NCBI GenBank assembly: GCA_026415505.1
Contig: JAOAGY010000006.1
Span: forward strand, 1-64,000
Direction of reading: 5' to 3'
Origin: Chlorobiota bacterium
Lineage (GTDB): Bacteria > Bacteroidota > Ignavibacteria > Kapaibacteriales > NICIL-2
Length of the DNA stretch: 64,000 nucleotides
Made by a program: the position numbers and the translations under genes. Below are positions 18,229-28,393 of the stretch, piece by piece (the first letter of the stretch is position 1; each line of letters opens with the position of its first letter). The notes beneath the pieces are model-generated. The model did no database searches and was not told the DNA's origin. It saw only the letters and a list, made by a program, of their open reading frames with translations.

Positions 18229-20046
18229 TCATGCTGCAATCGTGTTCGGCTGAAGTAGTTCGCGAATTGGTAGTGGTCGTGCACGATCGCGCAGCAGCTC
18301 TTCGATGTCCACGATCAAGATAACATCGCCTTCCCCCGATAGCGTTGCGCCGGCGATGCCACGCACTTTCATTCCCTGGACAGGTTTTATGACGACGTCG
18401 TCGCGACCAACGAACTCCCCGATGCCGATGATCATGCGTTGTTGCCCAACGTGAATGACGATACCATAACGCATATTACCTGCTTGTTCCCAACCGAGCA
18501 ACGTTTCGAGCGGAATGAGTGGCAGCACTTCGTCGCGAACGCTCATCGTGGCATTCCCCGTTACTTCGGTGATGTCGTCGGTGTGGATGGGAATGATTTC
18601 ACGGACAACAGCCAACGGCAATGCGATCGGGTAGCCGCTGGATTTGACGATCAACACTGGCAGTATCGCCAGTGTCAGCGGTAGTGTAATGCGGAATGTC
18701 GTTCCTTGTCCGACGGCGGAATCAATGTCGATTTTTCCGTTCATGCGTGCAATGTTCGTGCGGACAACGTCCATGCCGACGCCACGTCCGGAAACGTCGG
18801 ATATCTGTTCTTTCGTCGAAAATCCTGGCAGGAAAATCAGCTGCAACGCTTGTCTGTCGTCGAGAGAACTTGCTGCTTCGTTGCTGAGCAACCCTTTTTT
18901 GACGGCGCTTTGTCGAACTTTTTCGGGGTCGATTCCTCTGCCATCGTCGGAGATTACGATGTGAATTTGGTCCCCGATTTGCTCGGCACGCAATCTGATT
19001 GTGCCGTTTGCAGGCTTGCCGGCTGCGATACGCTCCTCCGGCGGTTCGATGCCATGGTCGATGGCATTGCGGAGGAGGTGGACCAGTGGGTCGTTGAGTT
19101 CTTCGATCATCGTTTTGTCCAGTTCCGTCTCGGCTCCTTCGATGATCAACTCCACTTGGCGACCGAGCAACCGTGCCGTATCGCGGACGATACGAGGGAA
19201 TTTCTGAAAAAGACGCCCGATCGGTTGCATGCGCGTCTTCATGACGGCGTTTTGCAGATCGGTCACCAGGACGTCGAGCAGTCCGACGGCTTCGTCGAGT
19301 GCTTTGTAGGTATCTGCAGTAGCGCGATTGCTGAGTATCTCAGCGCGGATACTGGTGAGCCGATTGCGAATCAATCCGATTTCGCCCGAGAGATTGAGCA
19401 CATAATCGAGTCGTGCCGTCTCGACTCGCATCGTCGTTTCCGCCGAGGACTTTGGAGCCGTTTCAGACGGAAGCGACGTTTTTTGTGCCGGTATGGTTTC
19501 TTGGGCATTCGACGGAGTGCCCGAATTGACTTGCTCGGAGGATACCGGAGAATCGCTTGTCGATTGGCTGTGCGAGGGGGCAAGAGCTGCGTAGTAATCG
19601 TCGAGTGTTTTGTTGTCGGATGAATTTTCCGATGTCGTCGCTGGGGACGATGGAATATCCAACTGTCCGTCGTCCATCGCATCGAGCCGTGCCAAAATGA
19701 GTGGATCGGCAGCAACGAGTTGTTCGCTGGCAGCCAGTTGCTCGATCATTCGATGAACATGTGCCGTCGCTTGGAGGATAACGTCGAGCAGTTGTGGAGT
19801 CAAGTGTACTTGTCCATTGCGAAGTTTGTCGAAGACATTTTCCGTCGCATGGCACAGCTCGACCAACTGCGTGGCGTTGACGAACCCCGCGCCGCCCTTG
19901 ATCGTGTGGAACCAGCGGTACACTTTGTTGAGCAAGTCGCGATTGTCCGGCTCTTTTTCCAGCGCCACGAGTGCCTCGTCAACGTTGGCGATCAGCTCGC
20001 GAGCTTCGATAATGAAATCATTGAGCAGTTCGCTTGCGTAGTCCAT
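18229..20046 (-). CDS. cheA: Chemotaxis histidine kinase CheA
   Basis: Hpt (WFHTIKGGAGFV), HATPase (LRNAIDHGIEPPEER...DDGRGIDPEKV, GRGVGMDVV), CheW-like C-terminus. Confidence 0.95.
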   Translation of the reverse strand: MDYASELLNDFIIEARELIANVDEALVALEKEPDNRDLLNKVYRWFHTIKGGAGFVNATQLVELCHATENVFDKLRNGQVHLTPQLLDVILQATAHVHRMIEQLAASEQLVAADPLILARLDAMDDGQLDIPSSPATTSENSSDNKTLDDYYAALAPSHSQSTSDSPVSSEQVNSGTPSNAQETIPAQKTSLPSETAPKSSAETTMRVETARLDYVLNLSGEIGLIRNRLTSIRAEILSNRATADTYKALDEAVGLLDVLVTDLQNAVMKTRMQPIGRLFQKFPRIVRDTARLLGRQVELIIEGAETELDKTMIEELNDPLVHLLRNAIDHGIEPPEERIAAGKPANGTIRLRAEQIGDQIHIVISDDGRGIDPEKVRQSAVKKGLLSNEAASSLDDRQALQLIFLPGFSTKEQISDVSGRGVGMDVVRTNIARMNGKIDIDSAVGQGTTFRITLPLTLAILPVLIVKSSGYPIALPLAVVREIIPIHTDDITEVTGNATMSVRDEVLPLIPLETLLGWEQAGNMRYGIVIHVGQQRMIIGIGEFVGRDDVVIKPVQGMKVRGIAGATLSGEGDVILIVDIEELLRDRARPLPIRELLQPNTIAA

Positions 20047-20066
20047 TGTTCGTGCGCCCAATGTGA

Positions 20067-20786
20067 TCAAAAACCGAGAGATTCGAGCAGAGCATCCACT
20101 TGCTCTTGGCTTACCACGACGTCGCCTTCTCGTTCGGGGTTGACGACCGGACCGTTGAGCAGACTAGATTCGACACTTGCTTTGCGTGTCGGTGGAATAC
20201 CGTTGACCAGCAGCTTGAGCAATTCTGATTCGACTGTCTTGGTCAGCTCGATGGCGCGGCTGAGCACCTGATTGGTGCGGTCCTGAAAGTCTTGCGCCAT
20301 GATGATTTTGTTGATGTAGTCGTGGAGCGTGTCGAGTGATTGCGGTGCTGCATGAAAGAAATCAGTGGTCCGTTGTGCCAATTGTTTGAATTCGTCAACA
20401 CTGAGTTTACCCTCTAAGCACGCACGCCACATCATCCCGAGCTGCTCGACATCAGATCGTATGTGCTGGTAAATTGGCTTGATTGCATCGGTCGCGTCGA
20501 GCACTTTTGTGGCTGCCTCGGCGGTCACGCGCCGAACGTAATCGAGTCGTTCGACGGTATCGGGCAGCGCATCCCCGACGGCGTACTCGATGCTGCGGTC
20601 GTATCCAAGTTCAGTTAGTGTCGTGTGCAGGTGCCGCAGCAGTTGTCCCAATTGAGAATAGTACGGCTCGGGAATGCAGTCGCTGGGACATTCCGACGTC
20701 CTGCCGTTATCTGTGCTTTTGCCATCGCTGTGTACTTGGCGATACACATCATCGAAGAGTGCTTCGAGCTCGGGAGAATCGTTCAT
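20067..20786 (-). CDS. cheZ: CheZ-type protein phosphatase
   Basis: [22 protein letters not shown] catalytic-helix motif; C-terminus [13 protein letters not shown] resembles the CheZ CheY-binding tail. Confidence 0.85.
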   Translation of the reverse strand: MNDSPELEALFDDVYRQVHSDGKSTDNGRTSECPSDCIPEPYYSQLGQLLRHLHTTLTELGYDRSIEYAVGDALPDTVERLDYVRRVTAEAATKVLDATDAIKPIYQHIRSDVEQLGMMWRACLEGKLSVDEFKQLAQRTTDFFHAAPQSLDTLHDYINKIIMAQDFQDRTNQVLSRAIELTKTVESELLKLLVNGIPPTRKASVESSLLNGPVVNPEREGDVVVSQEQVDALLESLGF

Positions 20787-21199
20787 GATTGTGCTCCTTG
20801 AGTTGCTGCGACACGTTCAAATACTTTATTGAGTTTCTCGACGAGTGTTTCTGGCGTAAATGGCTTGACGATGTAGCCAGTGGCTCCTGCTTGTGCAGCA
20901 GCGATGATGTTTTCTTTCCGTGCTTCGGATGTTACCATCAGAACGGGCAAAGAACTCCATGCGGGGAATGATCGAATCAATTTGAGCAATTCCAGTCCGG
21001 TCATTGTCGGCATGTTCCAGTCGGTAATGACCACATCGATTCTGTGTGCTTTGAGCTTTTCGATTGCTGTGGTTCCATCATCCGCTTCGACAATTTCGGT
21101 GAAGCCATTGTCTTGAAGCACATTACGGACGATGCGACGCATCGTCGGCGAATCGTCGACGACCAAAAAGGCAGTTGTCGGTGGTGCATTGATCGGCAT
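20783..21199 (-). CDS. cheY: CheY-like response regulator
   Basis: [16 protein letters not shown] ... [21 protein letters not shown] ... [31 protein letters not shown]. Confidence 0.93.
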   Translation of the reverse strand: MPINAPPTTAFLVVDDSPTMRRIVRNVLQDNGFTEIVEADDGTTAIEKLKAHRIDVVITDWNMPTMTGLELLKLIRSFPAWSSLPVLMVTSEARKENIIAAAQAGATGYIVKPFTPETLVEKLNKVFERVAATQGAQS

Positions 21200-21212
21200 G
21201 ATTGTATTGGCT

Positions 21213-22145
21213 CTAGTTGTGAGACAATGCCTTGCGGAGTGTCTGCGACAGTTCTTGTGGATCAAACTTGGCGACGTAGTAGTCAGCACCAGAACGAAAA
21301 CCGGTCGTCTTATTCGTGCTCGACGACAGTGACGAATGCATGATGATCGGAATGCCGTGAAAACGTGCATCAGCTTTGATTTTCTGTGCTAATGTGTAGC
21401 CATCCATCTCTGGCATCTCAATGTCAAGCAGAATTGCATCGAGGAACGATCGGACGTCCTTGCCGTCGGCATAGGCACTTTCGGCGAGAGCTTGCAATTT
21501 TGCCCATGCTTCTGCGCCGGTCGAGGCTTGGTGATAGCGTATGCCCATGGCATCAAGGACGCGAACGATTTCTTTCCGTGCCAAGGGTGAATCATCGGCA
21601 AAAAGTATCGCTGCACTACGCTCAAGTTGTTGGATGCGATCGGAGGGATTGGGTAGTGTTACGACTGTTGCCAGGATTTGCTCAACATCGAGCAGTGAAA
21701 CGATGCGCTTTTCCCACCGGAAAAGAGCCGTCAGATACGTGCTCGCTGTAGCGATAGATGCGGTGGGAGGATGGACGATGTCCCACGGTACCCGCACGAT
21801 GCGTTCGACGTGTGCAACCACGAACGCTTGCAGATGACGAGAGTATTCGGTGACGATCAGCGTTTTCTCCAGCTCCGCTGCAGCGGGTTGACCGAGAATG
21901 TCACGGATCGAAATGACCGGTAGAATGCTGCCGCGCAAACTGACGACACCCCGAACGCTGGGGGGACAGTTCGGCAGTGGCGTGATTTTCGGTGTGCGGA
22001 GCACCTCGCGTACCTTGAACACATTGATGCCGAACAGCTCACGTGTGCCGATATGGAAAAGCAGCACTTCCATCATGTTCGAGCCTGCCAGTCGGCTGCG
22101 AGACTCGATTTCCTTCATCCATTCGATTTGAACCTGTTCATGCAT
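21213..22145 (-). CDS. cheV: CheV-like protein (CheW + receiver)
   Basis: N-terminal CheW ([20 protein letters not shown]) and REC ([18 protein letters not shown]...[15 protein letters not shown]). Confidence 0.88.
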   Translation of the reverse strand: MHEQVQIEWMKEIESRSRLAGSNMMEVLLFHIGTRELFGINVFKVREVLRTPKITPLPNCPPSVRGVVSLRGSILPVISIRDILGQPAAAELEKTLIVTEYSRHLQAFVVAHVERIVRVPWDIVHPPTASIATASTYLTALFRWEKRIVSLLDVEQILATVVTLPNPSDRIQQLERSAAILFADDSPLARKEIVRVLDAMGIRYHQASTGAEAWAKLQALAESAYADGKDVRSFLDAILLDIEMPEMDGYTLAQKIKADARFHGIPIIMHSSLSSSTNKTTGFRSGADYYVAKFDPQELSQTLRKALSHN

Positions 22146-23121
22146 TGCTGCGCACCTCGACCTCGATATACTGCTCCAGAATCATACGAAGCGTTTCGGC
22201 TAAGCGTGATGGCTCGAACTTCGATACGTATCCATCGGCGCCGACGGAGCGCCCCAAGTGTTCGTTGGCAGTGCCACTCAGCGATGAATGCAACACTACC
22301 GGTATCGAACGCAGCACATGGTCGGATTTGATCCGCCGCGTCAGCGCGAAGCCGTCCATCTCGGGCATCTCGATGTCGCTGAGAACCAGTGCGACTATAT
22401 CACTGATCGGGATACCTTGCGCTGTGGCGATTGCCGCACACTGTTGCAGATACTCCCACGCACGCTTCCCATTCGGAAAACCGAGCGCGTCGACGCCGAA
22501 ATGCTGCAATGTCCGCTCGATTTGTCGCCGTGCGACCATCGAATCATCACAGTAAACCACTCGCACAGGCTTTTCACTTGAGAGCGGTTCGACGGCAGTA
22601 TACGCTGCGTCGTCCTGTTCCGGTGCAATCGTGTCGAGCAGGATTTTTTCGACATCGAGCATAAGCACCAAACCCCACTCGTCCGTTTCGACAACGGCGG
22701 TGATGATGCCACGGCTGTCGCTTGAAGCGAACGTCGGAGGAGGTGTACGGACCTGCGACCAATCGCATCGGTAGATTGTCTCGACTGATTCGACCAAGAA
22801 CCCCTGTGTGTGATCGTTGTATTCGGTGATGACCAATACACGCGGTGACTCGTCGGTGATAGTTCCACAGTATGCTGGGAGATTGACGACCGGAATCAGC
22901 ATACCACGCAAACTAAGCATCCCCTCAATTGCCGATTGTCGGCGAGGTGGATGGTGCAGATGCGGTGCGATCATGATCTCGCGCACCTTGAAGACGTTGA
23001 TGCCGTATGTCTCGGTTGTGCCGGTTGCAGGATCTTTGCCGATGCGGAAAAGCAGTAACTCGACTTTGTTTGTTCCTGCCAGCTTTGTCCGAGCGTCTAT
23101 GATTCGCAGCAGTTCTGACAT
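22138..23121 (-). CDS. cheV: Second CheV-like protein (CheW + receiver)
   Basis: Same architecture as the adjacent gene ([40 protein letters not shown]). Confidence 0.88.
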   Translation of the reverse strand: MSELLRIIDARTKLAGTNKVELLLFRIGKDPATGTTETYGINVFKVREIMIAPHLHHPPRRQSAIEGMLSLRGMLIPVVNLPAYCGTITDESPRVLVITEYNDHTQGFLVESVETIYRCDWSQVRTPPPTFASSDSRGIITAVVETDEWGLVLMLDVEKILLDTIAPEQDDAAYTAVEPLSSEKPVRVVYCDDSMVARRQIERTLQHFGVDALGFPNGKRAWEYLQQCAAIATAQGIPISDIVALVLSDIEMPEMDGFALTRRIKSDHVLRSIPVVLHSSLSGTANEHLGRSVGADGYVSKFEPSRLAETLRMILEQYIEVEVRSNA

Positions 23122-23144
23122 CGTCTCAGCGTCTGTACGTGATA

Positions 23145-24167
23145 CTATGCACTTGCTGCAACCGCCGCTTCTGCTGCTTGAGCCATTCGCTCGAGATGCT
23201 CAAGTACCTGCATCGAAGCTTGCTCCATTTTGCTGAGAGCAAGCAGCGCGTCGTTCTTTTTTCCTTCAGCCAGGAAGTTCAGCGCGGCAACTCCATTGAG
23301 GTGAACTTGCTTGTGCGGTTCTTCCAGTTCGACATAGCCGGGCAGGTGAGAAAAATGCTGCCGTCCAGCTCCTTCGTAGTACCACTTACCCAAGCGACAT
23401 GCAGTGTGGAGGGCGAATTCTTCCGGCTTTTTCGCCGATTCGCTCATGAACACTTTGTACACCTCGTACTTCCAAACCAGGTGATCAATTTTGACAAGCT
23501 CGACAAACGATCGTAGTGCAGTAGCTGTCATCGTGCGGTCCATGCTTTTGGCGTGTGCCATCATCTTCATGACTTTTTCCATTGCAGCATCACCCTCGCT
23601 AGAAAATTGCGATGACTGGCGAGCAGACTGCTCCATTTGTGCTCGCGCCTGCTGAATCTCTGCTTGAATACCCGACACAAGCGCTGAAATCTCCCGTGTT
23701 GCGTTCGATGTGCGTTCGGCAAGCTTGCGAACTTCATCAGCAACGACAGCAAATCCTCGCCCTTGCTCGCCTGCACGCGCTGCTTCAATGGCTGCGTTGA
23801 GTGCAAGGAGATTTGTTTGATCGGCGATTTCTTTGATCATCTGTACGATGCCACCGATTTGTCCTGCACGCGATGAAAGCTCCTCGATCGATCGTGCTGC
23901 TTGGTCGATCGTGTAGCCCATCGTGTTGAAACTCGCCGAAATCATTCCGAGTGAATCTTTTGCCTGCGCAGCTTCATCGGAAATATTATGGGCTTTTTGC
24001 TTTTCGCTGTCCAGGTGGTGGGCGACGCGAATAAGTGATTCTTGAACAGCTTTGATCGAATCTCCGTATCGCGAAAGAATGCGGTAGAAGTCTTTTTGAT
24101 ACTGTGCCGTGCCGTTCGAATGCCCGTTGGCAGGCACTGTGCGCTTTGCTGTTGCAGATTTCGACAT
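23145..24167 (-). CDS. Soluble methyl-accepting chemotaxis protein with C-terminal CZB (zinc-binding) domain
   Basis: MCP signalling hairpin ([40 protein letters not shown]); CZB-like [11 protein letters not shown]...[15 protein letters not shown]...PHKQVH; no TM segment. Confidence 0.9.
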   Translation of the reverse strand: MSKSATAKRTVPANGHSNGTAQYQKDFYRILSRYGDSIKAVQESLIRVAHHLDSEKQKAHNISDEAAQAKDSLGMISASFNTMGYTIDQAARSIEELSSRAGQIGGIVQMIKEIADQTNLLALNAAIEAARAGEQGRGFAVVADEVRKLAERTSNATREISALVSGIQAEIQQARAQMEQSARQSSQFSSEGDAAMEKVMKMMAHAKSMDRTMTATALRSFVELVKIDHLVWKYEVYKVFMSESAKKPEEFALHTACRLGKWYYEGAGRQHFSHLPGYVELEEPHKQVHLNGVAALNFLAEGKKNDALLALSKMEQASMQVLEHLERMAQAAEAAVAASA

Positions 24168-24281
24168 GGTTGAGCCAGATAAACAGTGAGACAGATCCTT
24201 TGCCACCGATTGTTATCGGCATCAGCAGACTAAACATTAGTGCTCACTGTCACATACACCCATGTCGGGGGATGAGGGGCT

Positions 24282-24297
24282 CCCCTCAACTGAGGGG
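24282..24297 (-). terminator. Possible hairpin downstream of argH
   Basis: CCCCTCAACTGAGGGG perfect inverted repeat just past the argH stop; no strong T-run. Confidence 0.35.
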
Positions 24298-24302
24298 TCC
24301 GG

Positions 24303-25589
24303 CTAACGATTCCGATTATCAAGGCGTTCCCCAAGCAGCGCCAGTGCGTCCGATTCGAGTCTGTCCAGATATGCAAGATCGTCGGGCGCGATCGAAACGG
24401 CACCTGTGCCGATTTCCGTTGCCACTGCTCGATACGCAGCACGAAAGCTCTCTCCCGTCGATCGCATTCGTCGGTGAATCCTCTCGACGCTGCCGATAGC
24501 GCTGTACTCCTGGCGCTCGAGGAGACCGTCCACCGGCTCGATGTGTGGTAGCACGTGCAGCAGAACTCCGATACACTCGTCGAAGTCGTCCCACGCCGGC
24601 AGCAAGAGTTCCTTGAGCAGTTGGTAGTCGCGGTGGTATCCCGATGGCAAATTCATCGTGACTGCCGCGATGTCGCTCGGCAAAAGCTGCAGCCGATTGA
24701 AGCGTCCGCGCAGCAGTTCGAATACGTCCGGATTCTGTTTGTGCGGCATGATGCTCGATCCGGTCGAAAGCCACGGCGGCAATCGGAGAAAACGGAAACC
24801 GGTGGACACATACAGCACCACGTCCATCGCAAAACGTCCGAGTGTGGCTGCTTGTGCAGAGAGTGCGATCGCTACGGCACGTTCGATCTTGCCGCGCAGC
24901 AACTGCGCCGCTGCAGGACTGGCGACCGTCTCGTCGAAGCCGAGCAGCTCGGTCGTGCGGTGGCGGAAAATCGGGAAACTGCTGCCGTAGCCCGCTGCTG
25001 TGCCGAGCGGATTCTTGCCGGCAAGATGCAACACCGGTTCGGCGAATGCAATGTCTTCCAGCAGCGATTCGGCAAAAGACGCCATCCACAGTGCGAACGT
25101 CGTCGGCATCGCTGCTTGCAAATGTGTCATGCCGGGCATCGGCACGTGTCGGTGCGACTGCGCCCACTCGAGCATCGTTCGAACGAGACGCTCGCTTTGC
25201 TCGATCGTTCGACGCATCCGGTCGCGCACGTAGAGCACCAGCGCGGTGAGCACCTGGTCGTTCCGCGAGCGCGCAGTGTGAATCTTTTCGCCGATGCTTC
25301 CCAGTGCTGCAGTCAGTTCGGCTTCGAGCTGCGAATGAACGTCTTCGATACCGTCGGCGATGCGAAACTCGCCTCGCTCGATGCGTTCGGCGATGCGCTC
25401 GAGTTCGGCAACGAGCAGCGCTGCTTCGTCACTGGTGATGATACCGCACTCGCCGAGCATCCGCGCATGCGCGATCGAAGCGAGAACGTCGTACCGAGCG
25501 AGTGCAATGTCGAACTGCGGATCGCGACCGATCGTGAATCGCTCGACGATCGGATCGAGCTGCGTTCCGGCTTTTTCCCAGAGTTTCAT
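24303..25589 (-). CDS. argH: Argininosuccinate lyase
   Basis: MKLWEKAGTQLDPIVERFTIGRD; GSSIMPHKQNPDVFELLRG signature. Confidence 0.93.
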   Translation of the reverse strand: MKLWEKAGTQLDPIVERFTIGRDPQFDIALARYDVLASIAHARMLGECGIITSDEAALLVAELERIAERIERGEFRIADGIEDVHSQLEAELTAALGSIGEKIHTARSRNDQVLTALVLYVRDRMRRTIEQSERLVRTMLEWAQSHRHVPMPGMTHLQAAMPTTFALWMASFAESLLEDIAFAEPVLHLAGKNPLGTAAGYGSSFPIFRHRTTELLGFDETVASPAAAQLLRGKIERAVAIALSAQAATLGRFAMDVVLYVSTGFRFLRLPPWLSTGSSIMPHKQNPDVFELLRGRFNRLQLLPSDIAAVTMNLPSGYHRDYQLLKELLLPAWDDFDECIGVLLHVLPHIEPVDGLLERQEYSAIGSVERIHRRMRSTGESFRAAYRAVATEIGTGAVSIAPDDLAYLDRLESDALALLGERLDNRNR

Positions 25590-26659
25590 GACTGGTGCAA
25601 CTGATGGTGTGTTATTTCGTCGGCAACAGCGGCAAGAAAACGCCGATACCCTTCGATGCCGCCAGCGAGCTCGTCGAGAGCGATGAACTCATCGGCAGTG
25701 TGCGAACGCTGCGATTCCCCCGGACCCATCTTGATGCTCGGCATCGGCAGCAACGCTTGATCGGAAAGCGTCGGCGATGCATAGCGCTCGATACCGATGC
25801 GCTCGGCGACGCGCTCGAAAAGGTGTCCGCGGGGAAGTCGTGACGGTCGCAGACGCAGCGAAACACTCTCGATGCGCGAGCGGAGTTGGCGTTGCAGTGT
25901 GCCCAGAATTTCCTCGTGTGTGTATGCGTCGGTCGTGCGAATGTCCACTGTGAACGAGCAGCGATCGGGGACCACGTTGTGCTGCGTACCGGCTGCGATC
26001 ACGGTCACAGTCGTGCGAACACGTCCGAGCACGTCGCTTGTGCGCTCGAACGGTTGGGTGTGCAGCCAAGCGATATCGTCGAGCGCGACGTCGATCGCGT
26101 TGACGCCTGTGCCGTGCGCGGCATGACCTGCCACACCATCGGCGACACAGCGGACGACCATCAGACCACGTTCGGCAATCGCCATGCGCATTGCGGTCGG
26201 TTCGCCGACGATCGCCGCCTCGATGCGCGGAAGATGCGGCAACAGCGACGCGATGCCGCCTTCGCCGCTGATTTCCTCCTCGGCGCTGGCAGCGAAAACG
26301 AGATTGAACGGCAGACGCTCGAAAGCCAGCTCGGAAAAGACTACCGCCAATGCGACCAAACTCGCGCCGGCATCGTTGCTGCCGAGTCCGTACAGCTTGC
26401 CATCGTCGATCGTCGGTGTGTAGGGGTCGCGCGTCCATCCGTCGCATGGTTTGACCGTGTCGAGATGCGAGTTGAGCAGAAACGTCGGCGCGGACTCGTC
26501 GAAATGGAGCGTTCGCGCCCAGACGTTGTTGCCGATGCGTTGCGAGGGAATGCCGCGTCGGCGGAGAAACTCTGCGAGGATGTCTGCACGCTGGCTTTCG
26601 TGCCGACTCGGTGCCGGCGTCGCGATGAGCTGGCAGAGCAGTTCGAGTGCGTCGTTCAT
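25586..26659 (-). CDS. argE: M20-family deacylase, probable N-acyl-ornithine deacetylase (ArgE-like)
   Basis: M20 motifs (LLNSHLDTVKPCDGW, GLGSNDAGASLVAL, SAEEEISGEGG); in arg operon; overlaps argH. Confidence 0.85.
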   Translation of the reverse strand: MNDALELLCQLIATPAPSRHESQRADILAEFLRRRGIPSQRIGNNVWARTLHFDESAPTFLLNSHLDTVKPCDGWTRDPYTPTIDDGKLYGLGSNDAGASLVALAVVFSELAFERLPFNLVFAASAEEEISGEGGIASLLPHLPRIEAAIVGEPTAMRMAIAERGLMVVRCVADGVAGHAAHGTGVNAIDVALDDIAWLHTQPFERTSDVLGRVRTTVTVIAAGTQHNVVPDRCSFTVDIRTTDAYTHEEILGTLQRQLRSRIESVSLRLRPSRLPRGHLFERVAERIGIERYASPTLSDQALLPMPSIKMGPGESQRSHTADEFIALDELAGGIEGYRRFLAAVADEITHHQLHQS

Positions 26660-27432
26660 AGTACGCTCTCGCGATGAGCGACGATGCGTGTGCCGAAGCG
26701 GTGCGGCAAGGTATCTGCGCCGACGATAGCGACCTCGACACCGCATTCGGCAGCAGCGAGTGCTGCATCGAGCTTCGGCAAGATGCCGTCGCGAGCGACG
26801 CCACGTTCCAGCAGCTCCGCATAACCGGAGCGATCGAGCAGGGGAAGAATCCGTCCATCGTCGCCGCGAACGCCACCGCTCGGCGTGCAGAGCGACAGCT
26901 CGACCGACCAATCGTGCGCGGCGAACATGACGGCGATCGTCGCAGCGATCGTATCGGCGTTCGTGTTGAGCAGTCCGCCCCAGCCGTCGTGCGTGACGGG
27001 TGAAACGACCGGGGAAAACCCGCGCTCGATCAGCGACTGCAGCAATTCGATGTCCGTGTGCACGGGATCGCCGACCAAACCGAAAGCAATCTCGCCGCTT
27101 CGACGTGTCGCACGGATTGTGCCGCCATCGAGTGCTGCAATCCCGACAGCGCGAACACCTGCTGCCAGCAGTGCGGCAACCAATCGCTTGTTGACAGTGC
27201 CAGCGATCGTCATCACGAGTACTTCGAGCGTCGCTTCGTCGGTTATGCGACGTCCGTTGTGAAAGCGCGACTCGATGCCGAGCCGGGCGGCGAGTTCGGT
27301 CGTTTGACGTCCGCCGCCGTGCACGATGACGAGCGGTTGCGGCAAGAGCGCGACCCGGCGCGCCAGCGTTCGAATGTGTTCGTCGCTGTCGAGAAGTTCG
27401 CCGCCGATTTTGAACACATGCACGGACTTCAT
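26656..27432 (-). CDS. argB: Acetylglutamate (or acylglutamate) kinase
   Basis: MKSVHVFKIGGELLDSDEHI ... VIVHGGGRQTTELAARLGI amino-acid-kinase fold; arg operon. Confidence 0.9.
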   Translation of the reverse strand: MKSVHVFKIGGELLDSDEHIRTLARRVALLPQPLVIVHGGGRQTTELAARLGIESRFHNGRRITDEATLEVLVMTIAGTVNKRLVAALLAAGVRAVGIAALDGGTIRATRRSGEIAFGLVGDPVHTDIELLQSLIERGFSPVVSPVTHDGWGGLLNTNADTIAATIAVMFAAHDWSVELSLCTPSGGVRGDDGRILPLLDRSGYAELLERGVARDGILPKLDAALAAAECGVEVAIVGADTLPHRFGTRIVAHRESVL

Positions 27433-28376
27433 AACGCCTCGACTATCGTTCGCAGTACAGCTTGTGCAGCGGGGATGCGGTTGGCTGCTTGCTCGACGAC
27501 GATCGACCGCGGCGAATCGAGCACTGCGTCCGCAGCGATGACGTTGCGTCGAATCGGCAAGCAGTGCATGAAAAAGCCGTCGCGCGTGAGTGCCATTTTC
27601 TCCGGAGTGATTTGCCAGTTCTGGTCGTGCGAAAGGATTTTTCCGTAGTCGCGATAGCTCGACCAGTTTTTGGCGTACACGAAGTCGGCACCGTCGAGCG
27701 CTGCATCTTGGTCGTGCGTGATCGTCGCGCCGCGAGTGAATCGTTCGTCCAACTCGTAGCCGGGCGGATGAGCGATCACCAGTTCGTAGCCCATCGCCAG
27801 CGTCCATTCGGCGAACGAATTCGGCACCGCTTGTGGCAACGCGCGCGGATGCGGTGCCCACGTGAGCACCACGCGCGGACGCGACGAACGTTTGAACTGC
27901 TCGATGGTCATCACGTCCGCCAGCGATTGCAGCGGATGCCGCGTCGCCGATTCGAGACTGACGACCGGCACACCGGACAGCTCGACGAAACGTTCGAGAA
28001 TGGTCTCGGCGTAGTCTTCGTCGCGATCGTGCAGCCGCGCAAACGACCGCACACCGAGCACGTCCACGTAGCGACCGAGTACCGCTGCTGCTTCCCGGAT
28101 GTGCTCGGCAGCCGAGCCGTCCATGATGGCGCCGTCGCGCGTTTCGAGCGCCCACGAGTCGCTGCCGACGGTCATTGCGACGACGTCCATACCGAGCAGC
28201 GTCGCCGCACGGTGGGTACTCACGCGTGTGCGCAGACTCGGATTGAAAAACACCATGCCGAGCGTTCGTCCTGCGCCGAGATTGCGCCACGCATGTGGGC
28301 TCCGTTTGCATTCGAACGCTCGGTCGAGAAGCTGTGCCAGATCGGCGACGTCGGCAAGTTTCGTGAAACGTTTCAT
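27429..28376 (-). CDS. argF': N-acetyl/N-succinyl-ornithine carbamoyltransferase (ArgF')
   Basis: FFNPSLRTRVST carbamoyl-phosphate motif; HPRALPQAVPNSFAEW; HCLPIRRN. Confidence 0.9.
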   Translation of the reverse strand: MKRFTKLADVADLAQLLDRAFECKRSPHAWRNLGAGRTLGMVFFNPSLRTRVSTHRAATLLGMDVVAMTVGSDSWALETRDGAIMDGSAAEHIREAAAVLGRYVDVLGVRSFARLHDRDEDYAETILERFVELSGVPVVSLESATRHPLQSLADVMTIEQFKRSSRPRVVLTWAPHPRALPQAVPNSFAEWTLAMGYELVIAHPPGYELDERFTRGATITHDQDAALDGADFVYAKNWSSYRDYGKILSHDQNWQITPEKMALTRDGFFMHCLPIRRNVIAADAVLDSPRSIVVEQAANRIPAAQAVLRTIVEAL

Positions 28377-28393
28377 TGCATCGTCCGAAAGTG

